A stretch of 64,000 nucleotides of DNA, from assembly GCF_049243985.1 (NCBI RefSeq), contig NC_135376.1:46171001-46235000 (forward strand). Direction: 5' to 3'. Within the stretch, counting starts at the first letter, position 1, and every line of letters starts with the position of its first letter. Position numbers and translations under genes: made by a program. Origin of the DNA: Paroedura picta. Taxonomy: Eukaryota > Chordata > Lepidosauria > Squamata > Gekkonidae. Positions 21,371-35,639 of this stretch are shown here, in pieces. Below the pieces are notes generated by a model. It worked only from the letters and a program-made list of their open reading frames with translations. It had not been told where the DNA came from and did not search any database.

Positions 21371-22618
21371 CTGCCTTGAGTGATTTTCTAGGAATGGCAT
21401 GCTATAAATAGAATTACTTTAATTAAGAAATAATTTTAAATATTCTGCATTTAAATTCTTATTCAAGTGAACATTTTTAAAATTAGGTAAGAATTGCAAA
21501 TTATTTTCATTCTTATATTTGTTTGCGAAAAGGGAATGTTGACAAATTGGTCAATCCCACAGTATCTGTTCTAATTACAAAATGAATGTGGCTCAGGAAT
21601 CTATCCATTGAGTCCCTAAGTACCTCTCTAATCACACATCCCAAGAATGGTCCTCCCTGTGAATCCTAATACTTTGGAAGCACAAGTCCAGGATCTGTGT
21701 AGTCAAGATGGTCTTCTGTTCCTAAGCATGCTTAGAAATTATTTTGGTAAAAGTATCTGAGAAATTCTAGCACTTACTCATTTTACTTTCACTGGTCCTT
21801 TAAAAATATACTATGCTACCTATTGTTGATGAATTATACCAGTTAGTATTTTTCTGGCAGCAGAGGGAGCTGTACTGCCATAAGAAGAGGAGAATAATAT
21901 TACATAGTCAAAACATTAGGGTAAAAATCAATAAACAAATATATTTGTGTCACCAAAGGCTGGTGCAATGCAATGCTGGCAAATTAAATTTATAATCCAA
22001 AACTGTGATTAAAAGAGAAATACAAATTAAAGATTTAATTCTAAATAGAGCCACAGTCCTATTCACAGAAGACAATGAGATTTATTTACGAGTCAATATA
22101 TTTAGGGTGGGCTATAAATGTGTGTATTCTGGAATATAGACAAATGGCTTAATTATCAATCTACATGTTTGGCTGTCCACCGCAACCTAAGTTTATATGC
22201 AAGTAAATTTCATTTAGATTTTATGAGCACTGATATTCTAACCTGGCTGCTTCTAGAAACATTACTAATGTTTGCTGAAGTGTGAGGAGGAGCAACACAA
22301 AATATCCTTCATCCCATTTCATATAAGATTTGTTTGCTCACTACTGGCACAACTTTCTCCCCTAAATTGTCCATGTTTTATGTAAACTTAGTATTTTCTG
22401 ATGTTTCTAGTAAATAGAGATGCTTTGGACTAAATATGTAGCAAATAACAGCTTTGCAAGTGATGTGGTGGTTAAATGCTTTGAGTGGTATATCTTGTCC
22501 TGCACTTTTGATGTAGCAATGCAGAAATGGCTAATCTTCTAACCATTGTAATTAGCAACATGATTTTGTACTTTGTATGTCCAAAATGTTATTCCTAGCT
22601 AGTATTGAGGATTTTTAA
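21371..22618. other. Intergenic, nothing recognised
   Basis: AT-rich DNA with no clear gene or repeat. Confidence 0.5.
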
Positions 22619-22802
22619 AAAAATATTTATATTCCACTTTGCTTTCTGTGTGGGAGCCCAAAACATTTTTTTACATCGTTCCCCCTCCTCCACTAAATCC
22701 TCACAACCACCACCTTGCAAGGAATTGTTAGACTGAGAGATTGTGAAAGGTGCAAGGCTTCTGTGGCAGATCTGAAGTCAAACCTGGTCATCTCCAATCT
22801 TA
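22619..22802 (+). repeat. Degenerate MIR-like SINE
   Basis: TTTATATTCCACTTTGCTTT, CCTCACAACCACCACCTTGC, GGCAGATCTGAAGTCAAACC: the order of blocks is that of the squamate MIR-like family, strongly diverged. Confidence 0.55.
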
Positions 22803-23412
22803 GGCTGATTCTGCACTTACAGTACTTTATTTTTTCCATTGTGGATCCTGCTAAATTCAGATCGATTTGAACCTGGGTCATCCTCTATCCCTCCCCCAAC
22901 TAAAACAGAAAGTGTTCTGCACTTGATTGGGGAAGCTCAGAATGGATTGGGGCGGGAGCCAAGTGCAGCAGGAACCTCTTTCTTTCTTTTCTTGAACAAG
23001 GGGGTGGGGAGAGGATTGGAGACAGCAGAGAAGGGGAGGGGGAACAAAGAGACAAATCTCTGCTGAGAGAAGTTAGGGCTTCTGGAGCCAGTCACTTAAG
23101 ACAAGCCTTGCAACTGGGAACCAGGAAATCTTGAACTGATGCCCTGGCCAATCAGGAAAGACTGCTTTGCTGTGAGGAATGGAGAAGGGAGTTAATTAAA
23201 AAAAAGCAAAAGTCTGCACACTTCAAATATTGAGGGTTATATCCACTTCTGGATATCGCGGGGGAAAGGTAGGGTCACTCCGGATCAATCAAGCATGTTG
23301 CAGGGGGAAATTTTAAAGCGCCCAAAATCAAAATGGAAATTGAATACAGTGTAGACAGGAGGGATTCATTTGAACTGGGACTGAGTAAAAAGCCCCATGC
23401 AGACTAAACCCT
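22803..23412 (+). mobile_element. Unclassified non-autonomous DNA element, copy 2
   Basis: Begins GGCTGATTCTGCACTTACAG, contains CCATTGTGGATCCTGCTAAA, and ends with GTAAAAAGCCCCATGCAGAC. Same family as 5283-5995 (inverted there); truncated pieces at 24031-24050 and 25077-25187. About 0.6 kb, no recognised coding capacity. Confidence 0.65.
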
Positions 23413-23684
23413 AGTCTGACAAAAGCCCTTATTGTGCCTCTTTGAGGAAAGAAATACCTACTTTCAGATTCTTCTAGTAAACAGGATGTCTTGCACCAAG
23501 AATACAGGGCATATCTACCCCAGACTTAGTGCTCCATCTATACCTTGTGGCTTCAACTGATGAACCTCTGCTCCATATGTTTATCTAACCCCTCTTGAGG
23601 CTATCTATATATGCTTGTAGTTGGCACCGCTTCCATGTGATAATTACTCATTTAGTGAAGAAGTACTTCCTGTGATCTAAACCT

Positions 23685-23966
23685 GGTAAAGGTAATCCCT
23701 GTGCAAGCAACCAAGTCATGTCTGACGCTTTGGGTGACACCCTCTAGCGTTTTCATGGCAGACTCAATACAGGGTGGTTTGCCAGTGCCTTCCCCAGTCA
23801 TTACTGTTTACCCCCCAGCAAGCTGGGTACTCATTTTACCGACCTCGGAAGGATGGGAGGCTGAGTCAACCTTGAGCCGGCTGCTGGGATCAAACTCCCA
23901 ACCTCATGGACAGACAGCTTCAGACAGCATTTCTGCTGCTTACCACTCTGCGCCACAAGAGGCTCT
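23685..23966 (-). mobile_element. Sauria SINE with 12-bp TSD
   Basis: Reverse orientation: begins GGTAAAGGTAATCCCTGTGC and ends TCTGCGCCACAAGAGGCTC. Flanked by TGATCTAAACCT (23673-23684 and 23967-23978). The 102-codon frame inside is the SINE. Confidence 0.95.
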
Positions 23967-24225
23967 TGATCTAAACCTACTGCTCATTAATTTCATTGAG
24001 TGCCGCTGAATTCGTATACTGTGAGAAAGGGTAAAAAGCCCCATGCAAACTACACTAATGGCAAGGGAGAAGGGCATAGGTCAGTGAAGGGCGAGGCCAA
24101 TGGAAAGCAGGCGCTCTGTGCAGTTCTGGGTTCGTCTTGAGAGGCTGACCAACCACCTGGTAGAGTTGAGGGTGCTTGGTGGTCAAATTTTTGCCTCACG
24201 CTTTCTCCCTCACAGTACGAACAGC

Positions 24226-24310
24226 GAAGAGTCTTGTGACGCCTTAAAAGATTTATGCATTTATTGAGGCTTGCAGTTCCGTGACCCCGAGGTCACTTCA
24301 TCAAAGCCTA
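24226..24310 (-). repeat. Hammerhead-like repeat fragment, second subfamily
   Basis: Minus strand: TTTGATGAAGTGACCTCGGG, then GTCACGGAACTG and a CAATAAATGC tail followed by CTTTTAAGGCGTCACAAG. The GTGACC/GGTCAC stem is perfect and closed by TCGG, in the place stem II occupies in a hammerhead. Confidence 0.5.
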
Positions 24311-24359
24311 AGTCAAACTAGAGAAGAAGCAACTCAGATGCCTATAAATATGCTTTGAA

Positions 24360-24555
24360 ACCAGTGGCCCTTTTAAGACCAATGATGTTTTACTCAAGAT
24401 ATACACTTTTGTTATAGATGCTCCTAACTACTGTATCTTACAAAATGTGCATGCAAGCAAAAGCTTGCACCTTGAATAAAACTTTGTTGGTCTTAAATGT
24501 GCTAGTGGACTCAAACTTTTATCTGATGCCTTGGACCAACATAGCTACCCACCTG
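24360..24555. repeat. Two facing fragments of the hammerhead-bearing repeat
   Basis: 24360-24420 is inverted (CAGTGGCCCTTTTAAGACCA). 24440-24555 is forward (CTTGAATAAAACTTTGTTGG and the end ACCAACATAGCTACCCACCT). Confidence 0.65.
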
Positions 24556-24775
24556 AATATAAATAAGCTGTTTTAGCTGCAGGTGAACATAAAACATTCC
24601 AAGTATAAATTCAATCAGAAGAGTTACTCTAAAGACCTCACAGAACACACATTCTTTATATTTGAAAACAAATGCTGGTATTCTCTGCAAGGAAAAACAA
24701 TATTTGCCTTTAAAAATAAAGATCTCCAATCTGAGCACAAGCAGGGATCTATGAAAAGCTTGCCAGTCTCTAATG

Positions 24776-25075
24776 CAACCTTTCTCAACTTTTTACCATT
24801 GAGAAACCCCTGAAACATTCTTCAGGCTTCAATAAACCCCAGACGTGGAGAATGTGGTTGGGAAGCATAGCTGTGTGTATGCCCACCTGGGGGCCCTCCC
24901 TTTCCCACCCCCTCCAGTCCCATCGTCGGCCAATGGTGGGCCAAGTCAACATGCCAATATATGGTCATATCATTATTTCCCTCTCTTCTACTGTCTCCAA
25001 TCCTCTCCCCCGCCCTTCAAGAAAAGAGACTCCTGCTGCACTTGTCTCTCCCACCCCTCCCTAGCTTCCCTAATC
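24776..25075 (-). mobile_element. hAT-like non-autonomous element
   Basis: ACCTTTCTCAACTTTTTACC and ATTGAGAAACCCCTGAAACA at the left end; inverted relative of 18122-18440. It lies directly before the CNNM2 promoter region. Confidence 0.6.
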
Positions 25076-25076
25076 A

Positions 25077-25187
25077 CGTTTCTGTTTCAAGGGGGGGGGA
25101 ATAGAGAAAGACCAGAGTTCAAATCGATCTGAATTCAGCAGGATCCACAAGGGAAAAAAAACACAAAGTAAGTGCGGACTCAGCCAT
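25077..25187 (-). mobile_element. Terminal fragment of the 0.6-kb DNA element at the CNNM2 promoter edge
   Basis: TCAAATCGATCTGAATTCAG, CAGGATCCACAAGGG, AAGTAAGTGCGGACTCAGCC is the inverted first ~70 bp of the 22803 element. The CpG island starts within about 20 bp of its end. Confidence 0.65.
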
Positions 25188-25199
25188 TGGCTTTCTCTT

Positions 25200-27553
<2,354 letters not shown>

Positions 27554-29493
27554 TAAAATGAAATCTGAGATGAGATGTTGAATTCTGTGTATAATACTAA
27601 ATTCCATGTTTTTATGGTTGAGGTATGATGTGATGAAACAAAAGTTTTACCGACACATTGGCAAATTGGCTTATGATTTCTTCCTGCTAATCCTAGGTCT
27701 TGATTTGCTATGCTTTTCATTTGTGTGCTTAGTTGAAAATGCAAAAGTGTATTTCACTCAAGTTCATTGCAGTATGGTGCTATGCCCAATCTCAACTTGC
27801 TGGTATTTGTATATCATACGCAATTTATGCACGTGTACAAGGAAATAGTTTCCTGAGTAAATGTCTCTCTTGAAAAAGAAATTTAGGACTAAGGCTCATC
27901 TTTGTGTTCAGAGGAGCATGTGTAATTCCGCAGCCAATGACTAATGAAACTGGCACGTTGTGTAGTGTTTCTCTTTTAGGGAGGGGAGGAGAATGAATGT
28001 AAGTAGCGCTTGGCAAAGCTGTATTTGTTTATGTTGAATGGTAAGCAATTCAATTGCTAGTTGCTGAAAGTTTTGGGAATTTTCTTGGCACATCAAAATT
28101 CAAATTGATTTCTATATTTAAAGTGAATCAGGCATATTTTGTCTTCTATATACTTTCTCAGTAATTTAGAATTGACCTTTGTGTTATAGAATTTCTTCAC
28201 AGTATTATGGTGAAATTTTTATTCATGGTCATAGAATTGTGGTTTTCATTCCATATACACATGCTGGAGAAGGTGATTGTGGCTCCCTAATTTGTGAACA
28301 CCAGGTGTATGCTGTGCAGAAAAATTGCATGCACCACTGTTTTACAGTACAATATGAATATGGGTTTTATATTTGTTTCTATACAGAAATGTCCGTATGA
28401 CAATTTTGTTGTAGTGCAGTGGAATGTCCCCTTATACAAAATGCTACAGGTGTTAACAGGCACAGGTGAGTAATATATTATCATTAGCACATTGAAGTGT
28501 TTCCGTTTTACAAGCTTTTTATGCACTCCAAGGGAGGTATAATTCTACATGACTGGTGTGCATTTTGTTAATGTGGTCATAGACACATTCCCTTTAGTCC
28601 AAGCAGGCAGTTGGTTTCTGTGGTATGTACCTTTGTAATCCACTATAGTCTTCGAAAACTAAAGAAGATTTCCTTTTATTGATTCCACCTGTGCCTTGAG
28701 TTCAGTCAGCAAGAGTATGAAGAGAGGCACCTTTAGCAGTTGCCCACCAAGTATGGTACTACTATCCATTGCAGGCTTACACTGCCTAGGTGACTTTAAG
28801 AAAACATATTTATTTATTGTTTAATGGAGGGTCAGGGCTAAATTGAAAGATGGTGGATACATTTAACTGAAATAGGTGAAATGTTTACTTTGTTTCGCTG
28901 TTGTTTGGATCATTTATCCACCTAAACTATCAAAAATTGAGGTAGGATATTTGTAAAATCCAAATATGTGCTTAAAGTTCTACAGATCAGTGGAAGATAG
29001 TCTAACTCACTGCTCTTAACTAAATAAACAGGGTAGTGGCAGAGTTAACATTTTCTCAAGGTAATTCCTGAACCGTAGTTGAACTTTTGCACTCAGGTTT
29101 CTGATTTCTAGGCAGTAAACTCTGCTGGTTAGATTTCAGAGCAATGGCTGATTGATGCACTAAGCTTTGACTGATTCTACCTTTTCCATTTAATGGTAAC
29201 CCATCTTTAAGAAATCTTTGGACATCTTTAACATATTCATTGAGACAAGTGTTTCCATAGTAGGATCCATTTCATCAGTTAGTTTCTAGTCCATAGGAAT
29301 GTATTTCATACAAAAAATTGTCTTTTGCAGAGCTACAGGATTTTTTTTTTTGCTGAAAAAGTCCAACACTACTATCCTTACATCTTTAAGAGTAGACTGT
29401 TTGTCCTTTGGCTAAGCAAGAGATTTTGTGCTGCCAAAATATAGCCTTAACCCCTTTATGAGCCTCTTGCAGTCACTGTTGCATTATGAGCAT

Positions 29494-30054
29494 ACTAGAA
29501 ATAAAGCCCATTTTATTCTTTAATAGGAGCCGGTCTTCTTTCGGCCCCGGGAGCGGCCTCACCGCAGCAAGGCCGCTCCCCGGGCCAAGAGTAGGGAGGC
29601 TCCCACCCCCCCGCCCTCCCCGAAGCCCCAAACGGCGTTCTCTCGCCTCCTGCCGTTCTCTCGCGAGGCTGCTCCTGGCGAGAGGCGAGAGAAGGCCGGC
29701 TCCCGCCCCCCCACCCTCCCCGAAGCCCCAAACTGCATTCTCTTGCCCCCGGGGGCTCTGGAGCCTTCTCCCCGTCGCTCCAGCGGCTGGGAGAAGGCGG
29801 CGCGGCCCCCCAGAGGACTCACCGCATCGGCTGGCAGTCCAGTCTATGCGGTGATTCCCTGGCCGGGCAAAGCAGCCAATGGGGAGCCGTGCGTTGCGCG
29901 GCTCCCTATTGGCTGCTTGGGCTGGGATGGAAACTCGGAGGGGCCAATCAGGAGCCGCGAAGCAGCTCCTGATTGGCCCCTCTGAGTTTTTATCCTGGAC
30001 AGGGCCCGCCCTAACTCCTCCCAGACAGCCCTTACTCTTTTATTCAATCCGCTC
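29494..30054 (+). repeat. CpG-rich hairpin repeat family, copy 2
   Basis: Starts ACTAGAAATAAAGCCCATTT and ends CCCTTACTCTTTTATTCAAT. Two strong hairpins: 29871-29917 with arms AGCAGCCAATGGGGAGCCG and CGGCTCCCTATTGGCTGCT, and 29938-29982 with arms GGGGCCAATCAGGAGC and GCTCCTGATTGGCCCC. The left half (29530-29830) is C-rich with an internal duplication near CTCCCCGAAGCCCCAAAC (29617 and 29716). The open frames inside are composition artefacts. Confidence 0.75.
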
Positions 30055-30117
30055 ATTCTGAAAAAATGTTCTTAGTCTTTAAAATGACTCTGGATATCTT
30101 TTTTATTTTGCTATTAT

Positions 30118-30390
30118 TGTTGTTGTTAGTTGCAAAGTTGTGTCCGACCCATCGCAGCCCCACAGACAATGATCCTCCAGGCCTTCCTGTCCTCTACCAT
30201 TCCCTGGAGTCCATTTAAGCTCGCACTGACTGCTTCAGTGACTCCATCCATCCACCTCATTCTCTGTCGTCCCCTTCTTCTTTTGCCCTCAATCGCTCCC
30301 AGCATTAGGCTCTTCTCCAGGGAGTCCTTCCTTCTCATGAGGTGGCCAAAATATTTGAGTTTCATCTTCAGGATCTGGCCTTCTAAAGAA
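30118..30390 (-). mobile_element. Bov-B/RTE LINE 3' end, minus strand
   Basis: The minus-strand frame reads MKLKYFGHLMRRKDSLEKSL then GKRRRGRQRMRWMDGVTEAV and ends WRIIVCGAAMGRTQLCN, the C-terminus of the Bov-B reverse transcriptase protein. Confidence 0.93.
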
Positions 30391-30618
30391 CAATAGTTAA
30401 TATGCTATGTGTTTGATAATAGATTATTGGAAAGTTCAGTTAAATTTAACTTGATTCAAACATGCTGGTAGTCCTATTGTTTCTATGATAGACTAACACA
30501 ATTACCCTGCTGAAAGTACTTGGAGAGAACCAATAGGACTACCAGCATGTTTGAATCAAGTTAAATTTTACTGAACTTTTCAATAATCTATTATCAAACA
30601 CTTAGCATATTAATTGTT
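30389..30618. repeat. Long palindrome, arms about 88 bp
   Basis: The left arm (30389-30482) and right arm (30528-30618) are inverted copies with only a few mismatches, sharing for example GATTCAAACATGCTGGTAGT and its complement, around a loop of about 45 bp. The outermost bases (AACAAT / ATTGTT) still pair. It abuts a Bov-B 3' end. Element class unknown. Confidence 0.85.
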
Positions 30619-30654
30619 GCCAAAGAATAATAAACATATCCTTGAATATATGGG

Positions 30655-30935
30655 GCTGTGTGAGTTGCTCGGGCTAACCCAATCTCATTGGATCTTAGAA
30701 TCTCATTGGATCTAAGCAGGGATGGCTGTAGCTAGAATTTGGATGGGAGACTGAGCAAACCACTCATGAATATCTCTTGCCTTGAAATCCTCATGGGGTC
30801 ACTATAAGTCAGTTGTGACTTGAGCATACTTTCCACCACTAGAAATTGCCCTGACTTGCTGGCCCAGGTTAGCTTGATCTCATCATATCTCAGACAGTAC
30901 CAGTGTTGGCCCTGGTTAGTATTTGGCTGATTCTA
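30655..30935 (+). repeat. Two adjacent 5S rRNA-derived SINE copies
   Basis: The first copy (30655-30840) has CCAATCTCATTGGATCTTAG with a short internal duplication, GGATGGGAGACTGAGCAAAC and CCTCATGGGGTCACTATAAG. The second (about 30846-30935) has TGATCTCATCATATCTCAGA and CCCTGGTTAGTATTTGG and stops early. Confidence 0.75.
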
Positions 30936-33326
30936 AATTAGTTTATGTAAAACTGTCCATACTACATGTTTTGAGTCTTTTAAATTTTTAAACTTCTATT
31001 TCCATTGGAAAAGTTTGAGGAAAGATAATGGAGGATAATAATTTTTCCATTTTTTTTCTCCTGGCCCTTCACATCTCTAGTACGGTTGAACTACAGGTTC
31101 ACTAAATCTAAGACTTTTGATGCTAATATTGATTTCTCATTTTTAAACCAGTTCCCTTCATGTCTACATTGTAGTGAAAACAACTAGAATGGGACAATTG
31201 GAATGGAAAAATAGAATCCAAATTCTTTTCAAACAGCTATTGATGGTATTTGCAGATTTCTTCTCAGGCAACAGCAGGCTTGTCTGTCTGACCTGCACTT
31301 TTTAAAAAAGGTGTATATTTAGTTAAATCAATGCAACTAATTTGATTAGGTTTTAAGGTGTATTTTAATATTCTACGTCCTTTATGAAAGACACAGTCAT
31401 GCAATGGTGGAAGCTGCAGAGTAGGATGGAACATTTGTGATCTTTTGACTGCAGTGTTTTTTCCTCTGGGTTGCTACTTGATTTTTGAGAGAATTGGAAC
31501 CTGCCCTTTTCTGTCCTGTTTTGATGTCTGGGGATGGCAAATCCCTCACGGTGCTTACACACAGGTTTGGGGGTTGGCCAGGAGGATGGACCAAGGGCTG
31601 GGTAGAGAGGGATAAAGGTGTTGGAAATCCCTCTCCTCCTCTTTGCTGAGACGTATATGGGGTGTGCTAAAGAAAGGATGAGGCTAGACTCAACCCCCTC
31701 AGAAGGGGTTGGATTAATGTCCTATTTCACAGATGTTTACACATGATGTAGTGGGCATCATATATACAGCTGTGCACAAGGACTTTTTGTGTTCTGTGAG
31801 TTTGGAAGAGACTGGATTAGAAAATAAATTTCACTTCTTGGACACTAACATTTAACACCATACTGAAGACTTGAGTAATAGCCAATCATGCTATGATGTT
31901 CTATTTTATGTGTTCCAAGTGCATTGCTGGATCTTTTCAAATCAGATAGTAAGATGTTGCTGTTGATACTAGGGGAAAGCATGTTTTTTTACCTGCTGTC
32001 TTTGCCATCTTTCTGCTGCATGTACACAAAGCTATATATGCTTTATACTTCATTTCCTCCTCAAAAACAAATGAGGCAAATTAAGAGAATATTTATGCAA
32101 GGTCATTTAAAATACATTAATGTATCTAACACCATGTAGCATCTGTACAAAGAGGGTAAGGTCAGTTGGTTTACTCTTATTGTTGTTACTTCAATGCCTA
32201 CAGTATTATTAGGTTGTTAGCTTCCTGTGATATTGTATACTCAATCCTGATAAAGGACAGTCTAAGAACTGAGTTGAAGGACTTAGTTCTTTCTGGTGAG
32301 AAATGTGATGTGTTCATTTGCAAAGTTCATTTGAAGTCTACAGCAGGGAATGTGTACGAAGTTTGGTGTAGAAAGAAACTGGTTTGTAGTTTTTCCAGTT
32401 GACAAGCATGTTTTGATTCTATTTGCCTGAACCTCAGCTAATACTGTTGGCATTGTTTCTCCTCCACTAGCTGTTCTCAGCGTGTATGATCCTAAATCCA
32501 AAGCCTTCTATTTCTAACTCGCTGCAAGAATTCAGCTTGAAATGCCTTGTATTGTGACACTAATATTGTAAAGCTGGCACACTTAGCACAGACTGTTCAT
32601 TGTAAAAGAGCTTTCCCAGTGCCCTCTACAGTTCTGCTATGCATGAGTTTCTGAGAGTTCTTCTTTATCTGCTGCAATAATAGACCTGGAGACTTTGAGT
32701 TTTGCTTTTTGTTCTTGTGTTATCTTTCTCTTTGCTACTCTATTACACTAAAAGATTGCTGAGTCTGAATTAATAATCTGTTTCACAAAAAGGCACCTGG
32801 ATTATGTTTCTTCAGTACCACAGCATTCACTTGAGTGCTGAAATTTCCTTTCCTTTGAACTCTTTTTAGATCTGGGTAATCGGTGCATTATGCTGATATA
32901 CTTATCATTTTATACATTTAAAGTTATATGATGATGCAATATGAAGTGCAGGTTGTAATTTATATTGCCTAGTTTGCATGCTTTCCTGTGCATAGGCCTG
33001 TTAGGAAATAGACTTTGATTGTCACTAAAATAAATGTCTGCTATTACTGGTTATACTTTTTTGTCATGTTGGGGCATCAGATTCCCCCTGATGTTCAGGT
33101 TAATGGTTTCCCTGAGCTGAAAGCACAGCATTTTGATATGCACAGAGGAATGTGGTACACTTTTGGGTTATACAATTAATACATCTAAAATGGATTTAAT
33201 TTGTTTGAATTTAGTGAAATTACGGGAAAAGTTTTATCAGCTACATTGGAACTGAATTGGTCTCAGATTGCTGTGAGATCCCGGAGTATTCCGTTTAGCT
33301 CTAATACAAAAGACCTATTCAATGTT

Positions 33327-33327
<1 letters not shown>

Positions 33328-33379
<52 letters not shown>

Positions 33380-33420
33380 TCATACTTATATACCGCCCTC
33401 CCCGGAGGCTCAGAAAGTAT
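33328..33420 (-). repeat. TTTA tandem repeat plus inverted L2 3' end
   Basis: (TTTA)n at 33328-33380, then TATATACCGCCCTCCCCGGA, the inverted terminal motif of squamate L2 elements. Confidence 0.8.
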
Positions 33421-33654
33421 GGCATCAAATCAAGTTGGATCTGGCTTGATGGATCTTGTTAAACCTTGGTTTGGTAGGATTGCTGCCAGAAAGATGTTCA
33501 TAATCTCAAAACTTCTATTTTAGGTGAAAATGTTTTTCTTGTCTTATCTAAAACAATATTGAGAGACGTTATTGATTTGTAATTTATGTACATTGTGAAC
33601 AAGAAAGCATATTAATTAGTTGCTGAAAGAACTCATATTCATTTCTAAATATAA

Positions 33655-33885
33655 ATGGAGCTTTGCTGTTTCTCAAACTGGGGTCTAGAGACTCCCGGGG
33701 GGTCGCAAAAGTACTTTAGGAGGCCTGCAAGTCTTTTCTATTTCTACCTGGCTAACATAAAAATGGAGTCCTCTCAGTTTTCTAGGAATGTTGGCAGGAT
33801 CTTGGCTTCCAGGAACAGATTTGGCTTCGCCCTCATTTTAGGGCAGGACCTCATAAAGCTGCCACCCCTTCAGTAACCTGTCTTC
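33655..33885 (+). mobile_element. hAT-like fragment
   Basis: TTTCTCAAACTGGGGTCTAG and GGGGTCGCAAAAGTACTTTA resemble Charlie-type ends of the TCTCAAACTGTGGGTC kind. Confidence 0.45.
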
Positions 33886-34035
33886 TTTTTATAAGGAGCA
33901 CTAGCCAGAAGGCATGCTGATTAGTTGCTGGAATCCAGTAGGGCAGCCCTAGGAACTTCACCTGTTTGCATGGCACTAAGGAGGCACAGTCTTAACAGCT
34001 ATTTCTGGCATAAAAGTAAACTAGATTTTATCTAT

Positions 34036-34120
34036 CAACGTGTGCATGCACACAGAAGCTTACACCTTGAATAAAACATTGTTGGTCTTAAAGGTGCCAC
34101 TGGACTCAAACTTTGTTCTG
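34036..34120 (+). repeat. Hammerhead-bearing repeat fragment
   Basis: CGTGTGCATGCACACAGAAG is a self-complementary GTGTGC/GCACAC stem followed by an A/G stretch, then CTTGAATAAAACATTGTTGG and TCTTAAAGGTGCCACTGG. This is the common subfamily in the window. Confidence 0.6.
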
Positions 34121-34984
34121 CGTTTTATTCCAAAAGATTTTACCATAAAGTTGAAGATGCCACTTCCCATCCATAAACAATAATAATGAATTGTGATTTT
34201 CAGCTAAATAGTCAAAATTCTAATTCTTTGTAAGCACCTTCAATTTCCCTCCCCCCTTCCCTTGTTCAGCTTGTTTCTGGCTGGAAGCTGTTAACCAGTA
34301 AGGAAGTTTCTTGCCTTTGGTGCAAAATGGCTTCTAGTCAGTGCATGAGGGTGATTACAGTTTGGATCCATGCTGACTGAGTTGTGGATCTAGAATAATC
34401 TGCACTCTCATACCTAAACTTGTGAGTCATATACAGACTTTTAACTTCAACACTTTAAAGGAAGCTGTGTACTGGAGAAGAGAGGAAGGGGTTTGGGGTA
34501 TCTGCGAAAAGTTTAAATAAAAACAGGATTCCCTGGGTAGCTAAAATATCACAACTGCTGATTAGAGCCATTAACAAAAGACTCAGGTCATGCTGCCCAC
34601 ATGCCAGTTTCGTTATAAACTGTAATATGGACTTAGAGATAAAGACGATAATTGTGAAATTCATAGATTGCTGTTTGTTTCTATAGCCATGCAAGAACTG
34701 AATAAAGATTACTTGAAGATTAGTTACGTGACATTTTGGTTGAATACCCCAAATGTTTGAAAAGAAAGGATTAGTAATTACTGGGCAGGATATTTCTTCA
34801 TGGTGTTGGATGCAAAGATTCACACTGTTATTATTATAAGTATAAATAAACTAGGGGCCACTAGTTTTTATACTCTCCATCTAATATTACAATACTGTTT
34901 AGAAAGCTAAATAAATGTATGAATGCATTTGTATTTAACCTAGGCTAGACCTTGGACAATTATTTTTCATCCTAATGTATTCCA

Positions 34985-35590
34985 CAAAGTTCACTGGCAA
35001 CTACAGTGGCTGCCAGTTGAATTCTGGATCAAGCTAAAGTTTCTGGTAATTACTTTTATGGCCCTACATGGTCAGGGCCCAATGTACCTGAGGGATCGCC
35101 TCTCTGCCTATGCTCCTCAAAGAGATCTACACTCCACCACTACCAACTGGCTAATGATCCATGTCCCTAAAGAAGCCCACCTGGCGTTGACCAGAGACAG
35201 AGCATTCTGTCCTGGCCCCCACCTGGTGGAATGAGCACCTGGAGGAGATCAGGACCCTGATGGAGCTAAAACAGTTCTGCAGGGCCTGCAAAAGGGAGCT
35301 CTTTTCCAGGCATTTAGTTGAGACCAGGAGTAACCAACATCATCTGCAGGGCCCCTGCTCCCTCCTTCTCAGAAATCCATCAATGTGTTCTGCTTCTGGA
35401 ACGGTTGCATTGTTACTATCGTTACAATTATCAGTTAATAGTATTAATGTTATGGTCATCTATATGTCATGGATTTTTTCTTGTATTGTTTTCTACATTT
35501 TATGGAAACTACCCTGAGCCTCTGGGGAGGGCGGTGTATAGGTAGGTAGGTAGACAAACAGACAGACAGATAGACAGATAGATAACAATG
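34985..35590 (+). mobile_element. L2 LINE 3' end
   Basis: CAACTACAGTGGCTGCCAGT (the L2 HWLP region), GGTCAGGGCCCAATGTACCT, GTTCTGCAGGGCCTGCAAAA, GAGCTCTTTTCC, ending CTGGGGAGGGCGGTGTATAG and a GGTA/GACA simple repeat (35541-35583). Confidence 0.88.
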
Positions 35591-35639
35591 AGAGAGTTTA
35601 TTGACCAAAATTAGATTCAGGTGGGTAGCCATGTCCTGA

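Noticed and set aside
23701-24009. Similar proteins of about 100 residues at 23701, 41060 and 53012
   Set aside because: All are translations of Sauria SINE copies.
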